A stretch of DNA of 64,000 nucleotides from Amyloporia xantha (Eukaryota > Basidiomycota > Agaricomycetes > Polyporales > Adustoporiaceae), in NCBI GenBank assembly GCA_036971615.1, contig JAYKKR010000007.1, positions 992,001 to 1,056,000 on the forward strand. The letters run 5' to 3'. The position numbers and the translations under genes are program-made. How positions within the stretch are numbered: the first letter of the stretch is position 1; each line of letters starts with the position of its first letter. Positions 34,868 through 46,579 of the stretch are shown in pieces. The notes beneath the pieces were generated by a model. It was not told the origin of the DNA. It worked only from the letters and a program-made list of their open reading frames with translations, and did not search any database.

Positions 34868-37800
34868 ATGACCCGTCATCCAAGACGCAATGCTGCACCA
34901 CCTGTCTTCACTCACCGCTGCAACTTCCCATCTTGCAACCGCTGGTTTCGAAGCGATCACGGATACACAAAACATCTCAGGACAGCTCATCCACAATGGA
35001 CGCCGGAGGCTGGTTCATTCTCTCCTCAACATGCAGGCTCTTCGACAGGTCATAGCGCTACTCAAAGAGGTAGTCAACGCCCGAACTGTGTGTACTTCAT
35101 TTCTGATGTACCGTGATAACCAAACTGACACATTATAGTGTTCATTGTCGCACGTAGGAACGGACGCCCGCGTGAACGTTTGGCCAATGGCGAAGGCGAC
35201 TCGAGTCGATCCATAACTCCCCAATTGTCCGACTCTGAGCATGAGGATCAGCCTCAGGCTGAACATGATGCCACGAATATCGACCCTTTGGACGCTAATG
35301 AAGTGGACGCCGATACCGACAAAGCAGACATGGACGCCGACACAGCAGACATGGGTGCTGGCGAAGCAGACATGGACACCGACGAAGCAGACATGGGCGC
35401 TGATGAAGAGGACATGGACGCTGACAACGCGAACATGCCGGTCAACGAAGTGGAGGTGGAGTTCCATGTAGTTGACATGGACTTTGAGGAAGCGGGCATG
35501 GATATCGAGGAAGCAGACACAGAGGTCGCCGACGAAGTGGATGCAGACGCAGGGGTCGATGAACTGGTAGTGGACGCAGACGAAGAGGTCGACGACCGGG
35601 TAGCGGGCACAGACGAAGAGGTCGACGAAGTGTATGCAGACGCAGAGGTCGACGAAGTGTATGCAGACGCAGAGGTCGACGAACCGGTAGCGGATGCAGA
35701 CGAAAACGTTAATGAAGCAGAGATTGACGGAGTGTACAATACCAATGAGATGGATGTTGAGAGGAACGTCAACCAAACGGATGATGATAAGACTGCAGGC
35801 AGCAACGGGGAGTATGACGAAGACATACCAATAGACATAGAGGCAGCGAATGATGAGGTGAGTTAGATATGACATAGACAAAGGTTTGTGGCCCACTGAC
35901 AATCTAGCAGCTGAATCAGGACAGCTTCGCGTACTATGCAGAGACCTCAGATAAAGCAGATGCGGACGCATATGAAGCACATGTAGATGCATATGAAGAC
36001 GCATGTGAAGACGCATATGAAGAAGATGCCGATGCGGATGAGGAAGACGCCGACGCGGATGAAGAAGATGCCGACACAGATGAAGAAGACCAAGAATTCG
36101 AAGAAGAGACTGGAGATGGTAAGTGCATTATGCTCTCATTTTGCCCACAACTAACTAATTCAAACTTACTTTATCAGGAGAAGACATACATCTGCGCAGC
36201 CCTGGTGATATTGCTGCTGGTTGTGACGAGAACGACAGCGACTACGAGCCTGTACAGCGCGAATATCATCCATTCATCAATGGTAAGCACGCGAATTCTT
36301 GTCCAAGTCGTTTAGTTTTAACCACTTACGGCAGGGACCCCATGCGATGAAGAGGGAAATTACCTGCCAAAAGATGCTCAACCACCACCAAGACAGCGCC
36401 CCGCGCCAAGCGATTGGAGTCCGTACCGCGACCGCATAAGTTTTGAACTGGCCGAATTACTTTACAGACGCGAGCAAATGTCTGGCAAGAACATTGATGC
36501 GTTACTCGAGTTATGGGCAGCGGATGTCGTCAAATATCACGGTCACGGCCCATTTACCAAGACAGCAGAGCTGTACAATACCATTGACCGTACTCCCCTT
36601 GGTGGCGTCAAATGGGAGAGTTTTCAAATGTCATACCAAGGAGAGTTCCCCGAGCAAGACATCCCGCCTTGGATGCTTGCAACGTATGACGTCCATTTTC
36701 GGGATCCGCGCCTGGTGGCAAACAATATCATTGGAAACACGGACTTCGACGGCGAGCTAGACTACGGTCCTATTCGCACATATGATGTTTCCGAGCAGCG
36801 TGAAGTCAAGGACTTCATGTCAGGTGACTGGGCGTGGAGGCAGGCGGTAAGTCTCTTACCACTTTATCATGAATGTGAATCTGACAGCAACTATCACACT
36901 TAGGACATAATCGCCGAAGACCCGAACACGCACGGCTGTGCGTTCGTACCACTGATACTCGGCAGCGATAAGACCACCGTCTCCGTCGCCACTGGTCAGA
37001 ATGAATATTACCCCCTCTATATGGGGGTCGGTAATACACACAATAATGTCCGGCGTGCACATCGTGACGCGCTCGTACTAATTGGATTTCTAGCGATACC
37101 TAAAAGTGAGTCAAACTCGATCGCGTTTCCTGAGCGCATAACTGATTCATTTCCGCAGCGGATAAGGAATATGCAGACGACGTCCGCTTTCGCAAGTTTC
37201 GCCGACAATTATTTCATTCTTCCCTGTCACGAATTTTCCAATCTGTGAAACCTGGAATGACCACGCCCGAGATTGTTTTATGTGCCGACGGACATTTCAG
37301 ACGCGTTATTTATGGTCTCGGTCCATATATTGCCGACTACCCCGAACAAGCGTTACTTGCGTGTATTGTGCAAGGCTGGTGTCCGAGGTATGTGCGTTCC
37401 TTTTCATTTCTTATTTGATCTCACATACATCTTAGATGCACAGCGAAAAGCACAGATCTCGACGGCCCGGGTTATATTCGACGATCTCGCGCGCATACAG
37501 ACGTGCTTGTCGAAGAATTCGAACTTGGCGTCCTCTGGGATGAATACGGCATTGTCGGGGACATCGTCGTAAGTATTGTATTGTTTTAATGTATTCGCAT
37601 AACTAACAACCTGACTATTAATAGCCTTTCACAAACGACTTCCCGCGAGCTGACATTCATGAATTACTTTCGCCAGACATCCTTCACCAACTCATCAAAG
37701 GAACTTTCAAGGATCACCTGGTTGACTGGATAGAACAATACCTCAATGCAAAGCACGGAAAACGTAAAGCGGCCAAAATCTTAGCTGACATTGATCGACG

Positions 37801-39414
37801 GTTAGTTCATCCAGAATAGGTGCCGTATCGTACAGTTTTTCTCACTTGAACCTTAGCATAGCGGTTGTACCGGCATTCTCAAACCTTCGCCGATTTCATG
37901 AGGGGCGTGGATTCAAGCAGTGGACTGGGGACGACTCTAAAGCGTTGATGAAGGTAAATATTTACTTATGAAGCATTATACACAATTTGATTGTATAACT
38001 AGGTATATCTCCCCGCGATATCTGGTCGTGTCCCTAGGGACATGGTACGCGCTATCCGCGCCTTTCTTGAGTTCTGCTACATTGCCCGACGCAACGTCCA
38101 CAATGAGAAGAGTATAGAACAATTGCAGGACGCGCTAGATCGCTTTCACCATTATCGCAAGATCTTCGAGACCACAGGTGTCCGTCCTACCGGTTTCAAT
38201 CTTCCGAGACAACATGCCTCTCGCCATTACCGATTGCTGATATGGGAATTCGGCGCACCAAATGGGCTCTGCTCCTCAATCACAGAATCGAAGCACATTG
38301 TCGCGGTCAAGGAACCCTACCGCCGGTCAAGTCGAAATGAACCGCTCGGCGAAATGCTGATCACGAACCAACGTTTGACGAAGCTCGCTGCTGCGCGTGT
38401 TGACTTCACGGAGCGTGGAATGCTCCAAGGGACTTGCCTCGATGCCGCCTACCGTGCACTACGTGAGCCGTTCCTTTCACTCACATTATTCAAGTAGGAT
38501 TACTGACACGTAGTCTCACAGTCGTAGACGCTGACGACGGACACAATTGTCCTGACGATGAGTTTATTACTCTCGCTCGAACAAGAATACGGAAGTTGGA
38601 CGCGAAGGCTGCATCTCAGCCCGGAGACCCTGATGGCGCTGTCGAAGGGCCAAAGGTTCGTGGATACATCGACATGGCATCAACAATCCGTAAGTAGCTT
38701 TATGTCATTCTACATGATATTCTCACCTGAGCTGAACTTGAATAAACAGAGAGAAAGCATTCCAAGTCTATTCCGGATCTCGCGATCGAAATCAAGCAAC
38801 GCCGCTTACATGAACTCATATGCCGCTACCTCTACGAAGAGATGACTCCACACCCGCGCCAGGCCGGATTTGAAGTTCCACTCGCAATGTGTCCTGTTCC
38901 GAACAACAAGATTGACGTTTATTACTCCGCGGCTGCGACGTTCCATGCCCCAAGTGATCCTTCTGGTGTCGGCGGCATGCGAAGAGAACATATACGTGCC
39001 ACACCAAGCTGGTTCAAGACCAAACACCCGAGGTTCGATTGTGCGTTTGTGACGCACAACCAACGTGGAGAATCTGGAAATGGCTGGAACGTTGTACGTA
39101 TACTCTTATTCTTCGCCGTCAAGTGTTCTGGGGTGCGATACGAATGTGCTCTGGTCCACTGGTTCGAGCGCCTTGGAGACCAACCGGATGAAGATACTGG
39201 AATGTGGTTAGTGCGACCGGCTCGACGAAATCAAGATGTGCCTGCAGTCTCCGTTATCCGTCTCAACGCCATTACCCGTGCCGCGCATCTCATAGGAGTC
39301 TACGGAAAGAGTGTCATTCCCCGGGAAATACGACATTATCATTCACTCGACGTCTTTCGCTCATTCTACGTCAACAAGTTCGCGGACCATCAAGCCTTTG
39401 AATTTCTGAACTGA
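34868..39414 (+). CDS. Plavaka-type transposase with N-terminal C2H2 finger and acidic repeats
   Basis: Thirteen exons (34868-35069, 35139-35857, 35911-36118, 36178-36282, 36335-36846, 36904-37105, 37159-37387, 37436-37568, 37625-37800, 37857-37953, 38003-38462, 38522-38689, 38750-39414) give 1,291 aa. Residues 17-40 are a C2H2 zinc finger (CNFPSC ... HLRTAH). About 320 residues follow that are extremely Asp/Glu-rich with tandem short repeats (EADMDAD-like units; DEVYADAEV twice). The transposase core carries the family hallmarks VLILGSDKT-type strand (here VPLILGSDKTTVS), CADGHFRRVIYGLGPYIADY, FPRADIHELL and GLCSSITESKHIVAVKEP. Acidic residues within these motifs are candidates for the catalytic triad, but I cannot assign them with certainty. 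All exon phases agree and there is no stop, so the enzyme could be functional. It would cut and paste the surrounding element. Confidence 0.92.
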
Positions 39415-39819
39415 ATACTTTGTTATTACTTCTAATTATCATTTCCTTAATTTACTTTCTAAGCTTATCCTGGCTGTGGGATCCCTTTTCATTGTTCTTT
39501 GTACTGCTGTCATACTTGACATGACTTTAATCACTTCGTCTTAATCTCGGATTTCGAGCGGTGAGCTGTAAGTTTCATTTTATTCTTAGAGTTGGACTTG
39601 GGACTTTATTTTCGCTGGTGCCGCACTTGCAATGCGTCTTGAAGGGTGCTTGGGGACTCTTATAGCTAGCGAAAAGGATATCTGGCCTTGCTTGAGAACC
39701 TTCAATGCCGCGCCGACTTTATCTAATTCTTAGAACCACTTAAAACTACTTGTAGCTTAATCTTAAGGATCTTTGTGACCCGAGCCGTTGTCTAAAGTAG
39801 TCTAAAGTATAATAAGACA

Positions 39820-39859
39820 TATCAAGACGGTGTCAAGTGAACTCGGGATTTTGCTGATG
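39820..39859 (-). repeat. right terminal inverted repeat of the Plavaka-type transposon
   Basis: Read inward from 39859 on the minus strand it begins CATCAGCAAAATCC, then TTCACTT and GTCTTG, paralleling the left end. TA at 39860-39861 is the inferred target duplication. Confidence 0.8.
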
Positions 39860-41162
39860 TATGGGACGACATCTCGGCGTTGCACAACGCTTGCTTAACA
39901 GCCCGGTCTTGGGTTGCTTGCAGCCGCTATCACCTTTTCTCGACCTTGCGTGTTGCCAGTCGACGCGCATACGACTGTCTAGTTCATCTCGTGCAACACG
40001 CTCCTCACATGCTTCCGCTATTTGGCTTGGTGCAGGAGCTGCAAATATACGATGCGCCGATGAAGAAGCGGCCATACGCACACGTCGTGCCCCATGTTTT
40101 CGCGACGCGCCTGCCAGCACTCAAAACCATCCGTCTGTACTCAGCCGACTGGCGCAGAGTGCCGTTGCACAAGAGCTTCTCCATGTTCTTGTCATTGTTC
40201 ACCTCCGTGACCCAGCTGGAACTCGACGCATGTCAATTTCGCAATTTCGACGAATTTCAGCGCGTCGTGTGTGCTTTCCCGAAGCTCACACATCTCTTTG
40301 TACGCGGTGAGGAAGTGTTCACTTTACCGCCAGTCCAACCGCACGCTATAGCGGCGCCAGTGGTCCGTGCCCGCGTTGCGCGCAAGCCGCGGCTCATATC
40401 GTTGGGCCTGTGGTTGAGGACTGAGTGGTATAAAGAACATACAGCTTTGTGGGAATGGTTCCTCTTAACCCCATCCAGTCATACGTTGCAATCTATCTGT
40501 ATCAACTGTCCCGGCACTGAATGGCACGCAGCTTTTGCCAAGATGCTTGCGGCCGTCGGACCTTCTCTTCTCCGTCTTGACACCCCTTTAATTTCAGATT
40601 TAGACGGTTAGTTCTTGCGATAGATTGTCATATCCTTTCCTCACATATAGAATGCACTACAGAGGAGGGATGCACACTATTACGAAATTCCAACCTACGC
40701 GAATTAGTGATCAATCCTCAGAATGTGCAACCGTGGCCTCAAGCATGGGCTGAGTTTATGAACATGCTCTCCCAGATCACTTCCCCCCATTTGATTAACC
40801 TCACATTCAATATCAGAGTGTGCGGCCGAGACCCTCAGGATCCTGAAATGCAGCAAGCAGATACCGCGAGGGACGAAACACTATGGAACGACATCGAGTG
40901 GGATCGCCTCAACGCGATCATCAAAGGTGACGCTCTCTCCCACCTTCAGAAGGTAGTCATACGCATGCAATGGGACCTGTGGGGTTCACCATTCAGGGGG
41001 ACCGCTGAATTCCTGGAGCTGAAGGATAGCATGGCTACTCGGATGCAGCGCTTGCATTGGCACACCCATGGTATCTTGACGGTGTCACACGGAATACCTG
41101 TGGCAGAGGTATATGATTTTGATTTCAAGCAATACCGCAACCAAGGCATGTGTACGTCTTGA

Positions 41163-41775
41163 CTGCTACTGGATCATGGTTATTGACACGGTATAGATTG
41201 AGAGATGTCCTGTAACAACATCCGGCAAATGTCCAAGGAATCAAGGCATTGACAAGCGTTTTTATTCGGACGCATACATAATGTGATGACATTTGTTGGG
41301 AGGTTCATCATAGTGATACAAATTACAAATAACTCTTCTGCTACATCTCAATGAAATTCAGTCTCTGAACTTGTCCTCAATAAGACCCAACTAGCCGTCT
41401 CTGCTCAAACACCACAATGAGCAAGTACGCTATAAGCCCGGATGCCTTATCACGAAAGGATGCCAGTCTCGATGAAGATAAGACCCAATATGTATGTCGT
41501 GTTCACAATGCAGTGGCTGTCGTTTATCATCATCTTCGTCAGCAAGCAGACTTGCGATTTACTTTACGATACACACCATATCTGGCAAGTGTCCTGAGCC
41601 ACAGTCGCGGCCGACAGGCCTATCATTACACCATGCGACCATTGATCTAGGGTTTAATCTTGTCTTAAAACACTGCAGAAGCCGGATATTGAAGAAGGAC
41701 TCACTGTCATCCTCGCACCGGATCGACGCATATAAGCCCCAGGTATCCGCTGCGTAATTACGAAATTGCAAACTG
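41163..41775. other. intergenic region, convergent 3' flanks
   Basis: About 610 bp between the F-box gene end and the YAE1 gene end. Nothing recognisable is present. Confidence 0.5.
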
Positions 41776-42423
41776 TCAACTCCATTGTACGGACATGTTG
41801 AGTTCGTGGCATAGACTGATGAGCCGTTCCTTGATGCGGCGCACGTCATCTATGCTGGGTCTTTTCGTGGGTCCCGTCACAAGGCTCCCAGCTTGCATCT
41901 GCCCCATCAAGTCCTCGAGTTTCTCGATATCTTTCTTCTCTTTAAGCTCTTCATTAAGGTCTATTTCCAGCTCCCCAGCATCTTCACCTCCACCCTCATC
42001 AAGATGCTCTCGAATGTGTCGTTCCGCCTCCAAGTCAGGAGGCGCGATGTCGGACAGCCGTACGCTTCCCAGCTGAGATACAAGCTCACCCACTTCTTGA
42101 ATCAGACCTTGGCGACCTGTCTGATCGGGAGCCATCTTGAGGAAAGACAACAGTGCTGTGGACATTCCGCGGAGGATACCCAGTTGTCGTCCAAGATGTG
42201 CACCCACTTCCGCAAATCCCTCGTCGAAACCTTGCTGCAAGGCAGATTCTTTTCCTGCAGTAATACCCTCCCGGTATCCTGCCTAGACCTTCGTGAGCCC
42301 AAATGACCGTCTCGCTTTCCGCCACCACTGATAACCTACATTAGTGAAGTTCGAAGACAGCCTCAACCACTCGGAGTCTTGCAGCACTTTAGGATCTTGC
42401 TCCCAGATTGCATCGTCTTCCAT
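41776..42423 (-). CDS. YAE1: Yae1 domain protein (cytosolic Fe-S cluster adaptor)
   Basis: Two exons (42340-42423, 41776-42282; 57-nt intron) give 196 aa. The hallmark deca-GX3 motif is present just after the splice junction: glycines every four residues through AGYREGITAGKESALQQG and FDEGFAEVGAHLGRQLG. The N-terminus is short and acidic (MEDDAIWEQ), and the middle is Glu/Asp-rich. In yeast Yae1 forms a complex with Lto1 that links the cytosolic iron-sulphur assembly machinery to the ABC protein Rli1/ABCE1 and so supports translation and ribosome recycling. C-terminal conservation is low in the family, so I rely on the GX3 repeat. Confidence 0.88.
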
Positions 42424-43740
42424 ATTCGTTACCGAAAGCCAAAGGAATAAATGACCGGTTTAGACAAGAGGGGTGCGTTTACAAAATTTTCGACACGGAC
42501 CTCTCAAAATCCGAGGACCCCGGAAACTTGGGGGGGCTATATACACCCCCCCCTTTTAGGCTATGCCGAGACGGCAAGTAAACGAAGCTATACCAATTTC
42601 GGAGAACGGTGGACAACGGTCAGACACAGCCAAGGTGCGATGTATTAAGATGTATTCAATGTCCGTTATGTATCCGTCAGACTAGCTATATACAATATAC
42701 GTACTACAGTATTTACTATAAATGAATACACTATATACTAGATCACAAATCAATTGTAAGGGTAACCGACATCAAGTTCAATTACCTCGAGTCGTCGATA
42801 CTAAGGTGGGGCAATTTCGACGGTCGCGTTGTAACTCTTGAGATAGTGGTAGTGCGACGTCGTCGTGTACCTCGTGGATGATCGGCCGCAGGCTCGCAGG
42901 CTGTGGCTTGGAGAGATGATCCGGCGAAAGGAGTCAAGGGTGTGGAACGGGGATGCGATCGTGCGGTATTCCCAAACGTGCTTCCTCAGGTGTAATATGC
43001 ATCGCGTCGAGTAACAAAGCAGGGAGAGGAGCACCAACCTCTATTCCATCTACCGAATAACCAGAGTGGACTAGACGTATATGCTCGGGCATATTGTACT
43101 TCCAGATCGCCGTAGTCATCTTGCTGACTGTGCCACTGTCAATGCGCGTATCTGGGAGGCAGAGCCTGAGGGACAGACGCGTACCGCGGACGGACATCAC
43201 GTGCCTCGCCGCGCGTGTACTAGCTTCGTCTTTCTCAAATATCATGCCATGGCGTTGGTCTTTCTCCTTTCTTTCGTTTGGATAAGCAAAGGACGTACAT
43301 GTGCGCGTACTCATGAATAAACTGCACGTATATATGTTGTCATTGTGATAATTCAGGAAACCTCGCACAAACCGCGAAAGTGGCTGAAAATGGCCCCCGT
43401 ACACCCGCCCCCTGCACACCACAAAGTGAGGTCCGTGTCCCCGATTCAGATCTTGCCCCCCTCTTGGGTTTAGATGAATAAATGTCAGTGAATCACTGAT
43501 CTGTGAACGATGGTGGCAATCCCTATAGCTGAGGGTTTGACCAAGATCACCAAGATCGAATAGATCACATCTCTCCACGACAGCAGTGATCACGTGTTCA
43601 TCGCGACACGTCGAGCGCGCTTGCTGTCCGAAGTCTTATGCAGTACCATCGACTAGAAACACGGTTTCGCTATACCCTTCGCTATACTCTATAGTTATAC
43701 AGAAGAGCACCCGAGTCCAGTTCCTCTATCATTATTCAAA
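42424..43740. other. intergenic region upstream of YAE1 and HUT1
   Basis: About 1.3 kb between two divergent genes. It has a G/C homopolymer hairpin (42528-42558, GGGGGGG with CCCCCCCC, spacer TATATACA) and one moderately long open frame (42934-43314, separate entry). The rest is featureless. Confidence 0.45.
42934..43314 (-). CDS. uncertain ORF, 126 aa
   Basis: A single-exon frame with ATG at 43314; it stays open farther upstream to 43593 without an ATG. It has a mixed composition and no domain that I know. The C-terminal half (DNA-coded HITPEEARLGIPHDRIPVP) looks more protein-like than a random frame. It could be a small species-specific gene or chance. Confidence 0.25.
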   Translation of the reverse strand: MSTRTCTSFAYPNERKEKDQRHGMIFEKDEASTRAARHVMSVRGTRLSLRLCLPDTRIDSGTVSKMTTAIWKYNMPEHIRLVHSGYSVDGIEVGAPLPALLLDAMHITPEEARLGIPHDRIPVPHP

Positions 43741-45150
43741 ATGTCATTTCTAAGGTCAGTACATGGGTGTGTGTCCAATATGTTCGCTCACGCCTGTCAT
43801 TTGGCAGACTCGGTTTGTGTGTGGTCGGGGTATACTCCATGTTTCTGGTCAGCTCCTGCTTCGCCCTCATGTTGAACGTCGATTGATGTACTGTATACAG
43901 CTATGGGCAATTGCACAAGAAAGGCGTGAGTCCAACCCATCCATGCGTGTTCAGAATACTGAAGCGAGTTTTTCCAAGTATCCGTACCTTTCGAATCCAT
44001 CGACGGCAGTCCCAGCGCAAAATTCCGCTCGCCTCTATTTATGAACACATGTCAGAGTGCTCTAAGCGCAGTCTCTGCCCTTGTCTATCTTCTGGTACGA
44101 AAGCCGCCCTCCCGGACGGCGAAGCAGCTACTAGGCCTGGATTATCTCTCCAAACCGATTCAGGAGGCGGGGGCGAACGGGAAATCACACCCCCACAAGC
44201 AGTCTGAGGCCAGCTTCCCGACGCAATCTCTTCTTCTGCGTTACCTCCAGTGTGCCATATTCATCACTGCCGCGGCACCCTTCGGGTTTGCCGCACTTTC
44301 CTACATTACCTATCCCGCCATGGTGCTGGGCAAGTCGTGCAAGCTCGTTCCAGTGATGCTTATGAATGTCCTCTTGTACCGACGTCGGTTTGCCCCGCAC
44401 AAGTACCTGGTAGTGGGGATGGTGACTCTAGGTATCACCATGTTTATGGGATTTGGGAACGAGAAGCCATCGAAGGCGAAGGCGGGCGCGGACCTGTCAG
44501 CATACACTCAGCTCATTGGTATATCATATCTTCTTATCAACCTTGCAATAGATGGCGCGACCAACTCTACGCAAGACGAGATATTCGCGCGTTACCGCGT
44601 CTCTGGCCAGCAAATGATGTTCTGGATTAATCTCTTTTGCACAATCCTGACGGCGTTCATTTCGGTGCTACCGTTACCATACATTCCTGTCCTACATCCT
44701 TCTGATAGTGGGACTGAGCTGCAAGGCGCACTGGATTTCATCCGCACACACCCTTCTGTCGTCACCTCTCTGGCACAGTTCGCCCTTACCGGTGCCCTTG
44801 GCCAGCTATTCATTTTCGAGACGTTGGAACATTTCGGATCACTAACCCTCGTGTAAGTACTTCTTTGTGGGCACACCGGTGATGCTGACATATCGCGGTA
44901 GTACAATCACGTTGACACGAAAGTTGTTCACAATGTTGCTTTCCGTCGTTGTCTATAATCACACGCTGACGAAGGGGCAATGGCTGGGTGCCGCTGTCGT
45001 CTTTGCGGGCATATCCGTGGAAGCTTGGATAAAGCGACGAGGTGGGCATTATGACAGCCTTTCACACCGCGTCTCTGATCCCTGCCTGCAGATGTACACG
45101 CGAAACGCGTATTGCAGGAGAAGGAGAAGGCGAAGATCAAATCACTATAG
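43741..45150 (+). CDS. HUT1: UDP-galactose transporter HUT1 (SLC35B1-type)
   Basis: Six exons (43741-43754, 43808-43847, 43901-43925, 43979-44852, 44902-45041, 45092-45150) give 383 aa. The first three exons are only 14, 40 and 25 nt, encoding the first membrane helix and [13 protein letters not shown], a motif typical of Hut1/SLC35B1. About ten helices follow. Conserved motifs are [20 protein letters not shown], the QDEIFARY loop, [20 protein letters not shown] and [17 protein letters not shown]. The C-terminus is Lys-rich (KEKAKIKSL), resembling ER-retention tails. The protein imports UDP-sugars or exchanges nucleotides across the ER membrane. The tiny first exons mean that simple gene finding would miss the N-terminus. 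Confidence 0.94.
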
Positions 45151-45319
45151 ACCATCGCCCTTTCTACTCGCGTTTATATCGATTAACTAATGTCATTCAT
45201 TTGGACTAAGTACAACAGGGATAGTGAGGGACAATATACACACTAGCATTAAAACCACATGAATCGCATAACCTAGAAACCTCGTTGCGACGAGGAAAAC
45301 ATGCCTTGAAGATGCAAAA

Positions 45320-46347
45320 TCAAGTTTCCATTGCATCCTCTTCGTCCATTAATGGCCGTTTGCGCTCTTCGTCCCTTTGAACCCAAGGTAAGTACCAGAT
45401 ACACCTCGCAAGTCGAATTATTCGAACTTGCCTCTCGTTCTCGTCATCATCATCATCTGACCGCTTGCGTCTCACGGAAGCGATACGCTGCTGAGGGAAC
45501 GCCGCCACTGCATTGTGTGCCTTGTAGATAGATTCATACTCCTTAAGACAGGAACCAAATAAGTCTTTGATTCTTTGTATGAATTGTAAGAGCTACTCTG
45601 ACTTTGATCTGAGTCAAGAATCCACCATTTGGTGAAATGCAATACCGTCGATTCTGGACTAGGTGCAGTGCGTCTTCCCAAGAGAGCTTGTAGTGTTGCA
45701 TAACGTACATTACGACGAATGAGGGTGAAAGACTGATGCCACCTGTGACTCGGCGTGAGGATTGAGCAGGGTCATAGACGAGAGTGTGGCGCACATACCA
45801 TTGCAATGAACAAGTACACGACCACCTCCTGCAAGCGCGTCATCAATGAATTGTTTCGCTCTGAAAAGATCTGATTCAGTCAAGACGAGTGTGATCGACA
45901 CATAGACATACCCAGGGAAGAGGCGGATGAGGTTCTGTTCCTCGCTGTCCTCTACGTCGAGCACCATATAGCGGAAATGATCCTGAAACCGAGGTCGCAC
46001 AGAGAAGGCCTCCTTCGCATCACGTATGCAGACTCTTGGAAGGCAGAGACATCAGCATTCCGTGAGCATAAGGCAAGCCGTTGAGTGCCTGCGACGCATA
46101 CATGTGAGTGATTCCAAGGGACTGCAATGTCTCTAGCGACTTCGAAACCTGCAAAGGACCAAGGAGCAGGTTTGGTAGGATCTCTTGGCATTGCCTTCTC
46201 ATCTCATATCTGTGGGTACATGCGAATGTGCTTTGTTCACCGGCCGATCTGCGGGACCAAACACGATCACGGTACGCACGTCCATTCAACATCTCCAGGA
46301 CCTTGGATAATTTCCTTCAATTGCTCTTCATTCAAGTTTTCGTCCAT
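45320..46347 (-). CDS. STYX-type dual-specificity pseudophosphatase
   Basis: Seven exons (46280-46347, 46102-46209, 45912-46034, 45799-45860, 45603-45742, 45432-45541, 45320-45374) give 221 aa. The start of the domain, YEMRRQCQEILPNLLLGP, and VLDVEDSEEQNLIRLFPGAK match the STYX group of dual-specificity phosphatases. The active-site loop reads VLVHCNGGISLS: the nucleophilic Cys119 is kept, but the Arg of HCX5R is Leu125. Without that Arg the phosphate cannot be bound normally, so the protein is probably a phospho-binding or scaffold pseudophosphatase, as is animal STYX (which lost the Cys instead). The tail is Arg/Lys then poly-Asp. The last intron is GC-AG (AG|GCAAGT), 57 nt and stop-free, so its retention would only insert 19 residues. 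Confidence 0.9.
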
Positions 46348-46579
46348 ACTTGACGAGAAGTACCTAGTGCTGCAATTACGAGGACGTCGTTGAAAGTGGT
46401 AGAGGAGATCGCTTAAGTCATTGGTTTGAGGAAGCTGGTACGCCTACGCCAGAGAACACGTGCATCTACTGTGGCCCATTGTGCGGTGCAATGGCAATGA
46501 ATTCATAATTAGTCTTTCTGACTACATAAACGACAGGCCAAGTCTCCGGGTAGATAGAATATCATTAGTGTGCGAAGCC

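Larger units (their letters stand above)
30456..39859. mobile_element. Plavaka-type DNA transposon, complete, 9,404 bp
   Basis: Ends: CATCAGTAAAATCC at the left and, read inward on the minus strand, CATCAGCAAAATCC at the right; similarity continues as TTCACTT and GTCTTG blocks for about 40 bp with gaps. TA flanks both sides (30454-30455, 39860-39861). Subterminal GTCTT/CTTAG-like words are frequent at both ends. Two divergent genes fill the interior: a companion protein (31409-34470, minus) and a Plavaka-type transposase (34868-39414, plus), both free of stops and frameshifts over 8 and 13 exons. Integrity of both genes, of both ends and of the host gene halves suggests a young, possibly active insertion. 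The superfamily assignment is from the transposase only; the 2-bp TA duplication is inferred from the host reading frame. Confidence 0.88.
30405..41162 (+). pseudogene. F-box protein gene split by a 9.4-kb transposon
   Basis: Segments: 30405-30455, then after the transposon 39862-40606 and 40651-41162 (44-nt intron). Exon 1 reads MSPHIPPEVTDRIIDHL and stops making sense at 30456. The frame resumes at 39862 as WDDISALHNACLTARSW, completing an F-box with the usual spacing. Joined after removing the insertion and one TA copy, the coding length is 1,308 nt, an exact multiple of three (435 aa). The rest resembles the Leu-rich, beta/alpha C-terminal part of the large agaricomycete F-box families (PKLTHLFVRG and similar). 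Such proteins usually recruit substrates to SCF ubiquitin ligases. No other stops or shifts are seen, so the disruption is probably recent. Residual expression of the downstream part is possible but would lack the F-box start. Confidence 0.85.

Noticed and set aside
35015..36016. 333-codon minus-strand frame opposite the acidic repeats
   Set aside because: Its HVC/FVD-type repeats are simply the reverse reading of the GAC/GCA/GAA codon repeats of the transposase.
36130..36315. plus-strand frame between transposase exons 3 and 5
   Set aside because: It reads through splice sites in another frame; the exon 36178-36282 in the transposase frame explains this stretch.
30456..39859. Assignment of the 9.4-kb element as a retrotransposon or giant virus insertion
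   Set aside because: No reverse transcriptase, integrase, capsid or long terminal direct repeats; ends are inverted and the main gene is a DNA transposase.
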